From positions 1 to 8,136 of the forward strand of contig JAEZMI010000181.1 in the NCBI GenBank assembly GCA_023414975.1: 8,136 bases of DNA, in the 5' to 3' direction. The position numbers and the translations under genes were made by a program. The notes beneath the pieces were generated by a model. It saw only the letters and a list, made by a program, of their open reading frames with translations. It was not told the origin of the DNA and did not search any database. Below, piece by piece: positions 4,949 to 8,136 of this stretch. Positions within the stretch are counted from its first letter, which is position 1; each line of letters starts with the position of its first letter. The stretch comes from Pseudomonadota bacterium (GTDB taxonomy: Bacteria > Pseudomonadota > Alphaproteobacteria > Rhizobiales > Xanthobacteraceae).

Positions 4949-6657
4949 ATCGCCTTCACCCGCACGAAGGTCCATTCGACGCGCGGGCTCTCGCCGGCGC
5001 GGCCGGTGATGACGAGCTGCTCGGTGCGGCGCGGGCCGCCGCCGGCGGCGAAGACGATGCTCTCCTCGATCGCCACCGCGCAGTCCGGCGCGGTGAAGGC
5101 CCAGTCGTCGCCATCCGGCAGTTTGAGGATCACGGTGTGCCCGTCCGCCGCCCGCGCGGGCTGCACGAGCGGGTGCAGGTGGAAGCGCAGCGCGTAATGG
5201 TCGCGCCCGTCGGCGGGAAGGCTTTCGCCCTCCACGGGGCGGAACAGGTCCTCGCCGTCCAGCCGCGCCCCGTCCGGCGAGAGGCGCCAGGAGCGCTGGT
5301 GGATGAGGCCGAAGCGCCGGGCATAGCCGTCATGGCTCGCGCGCAGCACCTCGGCGCCGCCGCGCTCCATCCGGTCGACATGCAGGTCGGCCGGCCCGTC
5401 CAGCACCGGCGTGCCGCACAGCCGGCGCAGCAGGCCGCTGGCGAGGAAGCGGCAGGAGGAGGTTTCCTCGATCCCCGCCGTCGAATGCGCCGCCGTCTGG
5501 CGGGCGATGGGCCGCCACTCGTCGCGCCCGATGGCCGGCATGCCGCAATTGATGACGATGCGGTTGCGCCCCGCCGACATCTCGAAGGCGAGACACCCCG
5601 CATGCGCCTCGTGGCTCAGCGCCGGCGGCGGCGGCGCGCCGGTGTCGGCGATCAGCACCGTGCCCGCCGCCTCCATGCGCTGATAGCCGGAATAGGGCGC
5701 GTTGGAGAGCGGGCGCCCGCGCGCATCGTCATAGGCGAGCACGGTGGCGAGCCAGTCCGCCGGGGTCGGGCCCATCCCGTTGAAATGGGCGAAGGCGCCG
5801 TCGCCGTGGCGGAAGAAGCGCAGCATCGGCATCATCCGGTCGATGGCGTTGAGCAGGGCTGGCGGGGGCGGCATATGGCGCGCGCCATAGCACTGGCGCA
5901 GCGGCAGCAGGTCCAGCAGCAGGTCGATCAGCAGGCCGGGATTGCGCGGCGCCGGCCCGCCATCGGCGAGGATGAGGCGGTCCAGTTCCTCCGACAGCCG
6001 CTTCTGCGCGCTGCGCATCAATTTGGGCTGGTCGGCCATGCACAGGCTGGCGAAGGCGAGGGCGATGGCGCAGGAAAGGCGGGGGCGCCCGTCGCGCGCC
6101 TGCGCCCCGGCTCCCTTCACATAGCGCACCTGCGCGGTGAGGCTGCGGATGAAGCGGCGGTGAAAGGCGGCGTCGGCGTCCTGCAGGATCAGCGTCGCCT
6201 GCGTGAGCCAGCTGATGACGCGGCGCGCGGCGACCTCGGGCACGGCGGCGGCCGGCAGGCGGTAGCCGCCGAGCGTGATCCAGTCGCCCACCAGCGCGCG
6301 GGCATTGGCGCGGGCGATCGGCGTGCCGGCGGCCTGCATGTGGCGCAGCCAGCCGAAGCCCATCAATTCCTCCGCCCATTCGCGCGAGGGCGGCTCGATC
6401 TCGAAGGGCGAGAGGCCGTCGGTCAGCACCGCCTTGCCGGCGAAGGCGAAGCGGCCGGAATAGAACTCGGCGGCGCGGGTCGGGTCTCCGGTGCGCAGAT
6501 CGTGCGGGGCGAGCAGAAGCCGCGCCGGCACCGGCACGGAGCGCGAGCGCCAGGGGTACCAGCGCTGGGTCAGCGCCCATGCCCGCAGGCGCCGCCAGCC
6601 GGATTCGGCGATGAACGCCGCCAGCCGCCCACGGTCCGCATAGACCTCGCGGGCCAT
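4939..6657 (-). CDS. Heparinase II/III-like family protein, no signal peptide
   Basis: A 572-aa protein resembling the heparinase II/III-like family found beside rsmB in alphaproteobacteria. The N-terminal half (about 60-310) looks like an alpha-helical toroid, with GDWITLGGYR (124-133) and the conserved GDGAFAHFNGMGPTPADWL (285-303). The C-terminal half (about 320-570) looks like the beta-sandwich, with APYSGYQRMEAAGTVLIADTG (320-340), SHEAHAGCLAFEMSAGRNRI (348-367), and ARQTAAHSTAGIEETSSC (385-402). Candidate catalytic residues by analogy with polysaccharide lyases are His291, Tyr322/Tyr325, His349/His352 and His391, but I cannot fix them without an alignment. There is no signal peptide or membrane segment, unlike secreted heparinases, so the substrate is uncertain and may be an envelope-derived or internal polymer. 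The ribosome site is weak. It lies 179 bp downstream of rsmB on the same strand, and an operon is likely but not proven. Confidence 0.8.
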   Translation of the reverse strand: MAREVYADRGRLAAFIAESGWRRLRAWALTQRWYPWRSRSVPVPARLLLAPHDLRTGDPTRAAEFYSGRFAFAGKAVLTDGLSPFEIEPPSREWAEELMGFGWLRHMQAAGTPIARANARALVGDWITLGGYRLPAAAVPEVAARRVISWLTQATLILQDADAAFHRRFIRSLTAQVRYVKGAGAQARDGRPRLSCAIALAFASLCMADQPKLMRSAQKRLSEELDRLILADGGPAPRNPGLLIDLLLDLLPLRQCYGARHMPPPPALLNAIDRMMPMLRFFRHGDGAFAHFNGMGPTPADWLATVLAYDDARGRPLSNAPYSGYQRMEAAGTVLIADTGAPPPPALSHEAHAGCLAFEMSAGRNRIVINCGMPAIGRDEWRPIARQTAAHSTAGIEETSSCRFLASGLLRRLCGTPVLDGPADLHVDRMERGGAEVLRASHDGYARRFGLIHQRSWRLSPDGARLDGEDLFRPVEGESLPADGRDHYALRFHLHPLVQPARAADGHTVILKLPDGDDWAFTAPDCAVAIEESIVFAAGGGPRRTEQLVITGRAGESPRVEWTFVRVKAIRA

Positions 6658-6836
6658 CAGCGCCGCGTCCCCGTTCTGTCCGTCAAGAGCCGTCCGTCCC
6701 TCGCTCGATTCGCGGCAGCGCCCTGATTTCGCGGCCGATTCCGCCGGCGCGGCGCATTGCGTTTCCCGGCGGCGACATTACCCGAGCGGGCGGGAAGGTC
6801 CAGCCGCACCCCGCCGCCGACCGTCGCGTGAAAGCT
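6658..6836. other. Intergenic spacer between rsmB and the heparinase-like gene
   Basis: This 179-bp spacer holds no recognisable gene, intrinsic terminator or convincing promoter. The only structure I see is a weak inverted repeat, CCGCCGG (6741-6747) and CCGGCGG (6766-6772), with no T-run on either side. With no terminator, read-through from rsmB is plausible. Confidence 0.5.
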
Positions 6837-8136
6837 TCACGCCCGGCGGCGCAGGCGGGCGGCGAAGAAGCCGTCGAGCCCCGCGCGGCGCGGGTCGTCG
6901 TCCGGCAGATGGGTCGGCAGCGTGCGCACCTCGCCCACCGCGTTGATCCACGCCGCCGCGATGCCCGCCTCGCCCGGCACCACCGGCACACGCTCGTAAT
7001 CGTCGCGCGCGGCGAGCAGCGCGGCGATCTGCCGCTCGCCTTCCTCCGGCTCCAGCGAGCAGGTGGAATAGACCAGTAGCCCGCCCTTCTTCACCAGCCC
7101 GGCGGCATGGGCGAGGATGCGGGCCTGCAGCGCGCCCAGGCTGGCAATGTCGCCCGGCTCCTTCGACCAGGCGACATCCGGGTGACGGCGGATCGTGCCG
7201 GTGGCCGAGCAGGGCGCGTCGATCAGCACGCCGTCGAACGGACCGCCGGCGAAGGAGGCGGCATCCGCCTCCACCACCTCCGCCGCGAGATTGAGGCGGG
7301 CGAGGTTCTGGCTGAGGCGGCGCAGCCGGGCGCCGGAGCGGTCCACGGCCACGACCTGCGCGCCGGTGGCGGCGAGCTGGGCGGTCTTGCCCCCCGGCGC
7401 GGCACAGAGGTCCGCCACCCGCTGGCCGGCGCCGGCGTTCAGCAGGCGCGCCGGCAGCGCGGCGGCGGCGTCCTGCACCCACCAGGCGCCTTCCGCGAAG
7501 CCCGGCAGGGCGGTCACGTTGCCGGCTTCCACAAGACGGATGCTGCCGGTCGGCAGCAGCGTGCCGCCGAGCCTTTCCGCCCACAGGGCCGCGTCCGCGC
7601 GGGGCGTCAGGTCGAGCGCGGCTTCCTGCGCCAGCGCGCGGGAGATCGCCTGCGCCAGCGGGGCGCCATAGGCGGCGGTCCAGCCGTCGAGCATCCATTG
7701 CGGCTGGTCGGCGACATCGGGCAGGGCGGCGCGGCCCTCGCGCGCGATGCGCCGGAGCACGGCATTGACCAGCCCCTTGAAGCCGGCGGTCGCCGCGCTC
7801 TCGCCGGCGAGGTCGACGCCGGTGGAGACCGCCGCATGGTCCGGCACGTCCATGAAAAGAATTTGCGCCGCGCTGATGAGCAGGATGGTCTCGACCCGCC
7901 CGGCCTTTTCCGGCAGGCCGCGCACCAGCATGGCCCGCACCAGGGCGCCGAGACTGCCCAGCCGGCGCAGCGTGGTCGCCGCGATCATGCGGGCGAGCGC
8001 ACGGTCGCGCTCGTCGAGGTCGCGGGTCAGCCGCTCCAGCGCCTCGTCGAGCGGGCGGCCTTTCTCCAGCACGGCATCGACCGCGTCCGCCGCCGCGCGG
8101 CGCACGGCAAGACCAGGCGCGGCTGCCGGGCCTGGT
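6837..8136 (-). CDS. rsmB: 16S rRNA (cytosine967-C5)-methyltransferase RsmB/Sun, 5' end beyond window
   Basis: Methylates C967 of 16S rRNA using S-adenosylmethionine, acting on the rRNA in the cytosol. Numbering from the GTG at 8105, residues 1-125 form the NusB-like RNA-binding domain (GFKGLVNAVLRRI at 108-120 is typical). The Rossmann methyltransferase domain follows: SAM motif DLCAAPGGKTAQL (232-244), AVDRS (253-257), the motif IV loop DAPCSATGTIRRHPDVAW with Cys299, and STCSLEPEEG with the catalytic Cys349. The C-terminus closes with the usual DGFFAARLRR. The frame stays open upstream of the GTG to the window edge, adding at least ten residues that end PGLAV before RRAAAD. That resembles the normal N-terminal leader of alphaproteobacterial homologues, so the true start is probably outside the window. 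The gene is otherwise intact. Confidence 0.95.
   Translation of the reverse strand, partial: PGPAAAPGLAVRRAAADAVDAVLEKGRPLDEALERLTRDLDERDRALARMIAATTLRRLGSLGALVRAMLVRGLPEKAGRVETILLISAAQILFMDVPDHAAVSTGVDLAGESAATAGFKGLVNAVLRRIAREGRAALPDVADQPQWMLDGWTAAYGAPLAQAISRALAQEAALDLTPRADAALWAERLGGTLLPTGSIRLVEAGNVTALPGFAEGAWWVQDAAAALPARLLNAGAGQRVADLCAAPGGKTAQLAATGAQVVAVDRSGARLRRLSQNLARLNLAAEVVEADAASFAGGPFDGVLIDAPCSATGTIRRHPDVAWSKEPGDIASLGALQARILAHAAGLVKKGGLLVYSTCSLEPEEGERQIAALLAARDDYERVPVVPGEAGIAAAWINAVGEVRTLPTHLPDDDPRRAGLDGFFAARLRRRA

Noticed and set aside
5137..6726. 529-codon plus-strand open frame opposite the heparinase-like gene
   Set aside because: It is antisense to a gene with conserved family motifs. 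The long frame follows from the high GC content and codon bias.
6778..7698. Minus-strand alternative frame within rsmB
   Set aside because: It overlaps rsmB in another frame and has low-complexity Arg/Ala/Gly composition, whereas the rsmB frame carries all the methyltransferase motifs.

Overview
This is a GC-rich window, roughly two thirds G+C by eye. Its gene content and protein similarities point to an alphaproteobacterium of the Hyphomicrobiales (Rhizobiales). A Xanthobacteraceae-like host is my best guess, from memory and not proven. The window looks chromosomal: housekeeping genes (asd, rsmB) share it with a metal-transport pair, an acetoacetate decarboxylase and a block of dispersed palindromic repeats.

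Layout, left to right. (1) Positions 1-68 are a short leader with two hairpin or operator-like palindromes. They precede a plus-strand acetoacetate decarboxylase (69-809) that keeps all the catalytic residues. (2) Converging on it with only 4 bp between stop codons is a two-gene minus-strand operon. It encodes a secreted DUF1007 protein (1800-2438) and a NicO-family Ni/Co-type permease (814-1803), joined by a GTGA stop/start overlap. (3) Positions 2566-3527 are the accessory part. Two direct copies of a composite repeat (2566-2888 and 3250-3527) flank a small minus-strand GIY-YIG nuclease-like gene (2811-3185). Each copy has a palindromic head of about 120 bp, a tandem array of about 40-bp hairpin units, and a terminal palindrome. 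The nuclease gene runs into the left copy, so the repeat supplies the end of its coding sequence. (4) A strong intrinsic terminator (3627-3662) ends aspartate-semialdehyde dehydrogenase, asd (3726-4763, minus). (5) Further right on the minus strand are a heparinase II/III-like protein without a signal peptide (4939-6657) and the 16S rRNA m5C methyltransferase RsmB (6837 to the window edge, 5' end missing).

How the genes relate. The DUF1007/NicO pair is a divalent-metal transport unit. asd feeds the Lys/Thr/Met and diaminopimelate pathways. rsmB and the heparinase-like gene form a same-strand pair of a kind I recall from related genomes. The most unusual part is the nuclease gene between two copies of the repeat block. 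This resembles, by analogy only, the REP/RAYT arrangement in which a dedicated nuclease is tied to a family of palindromic repeats. No tRNA, rRNA, CRISPR, canonical insertion sequence or prophage gene was seen.
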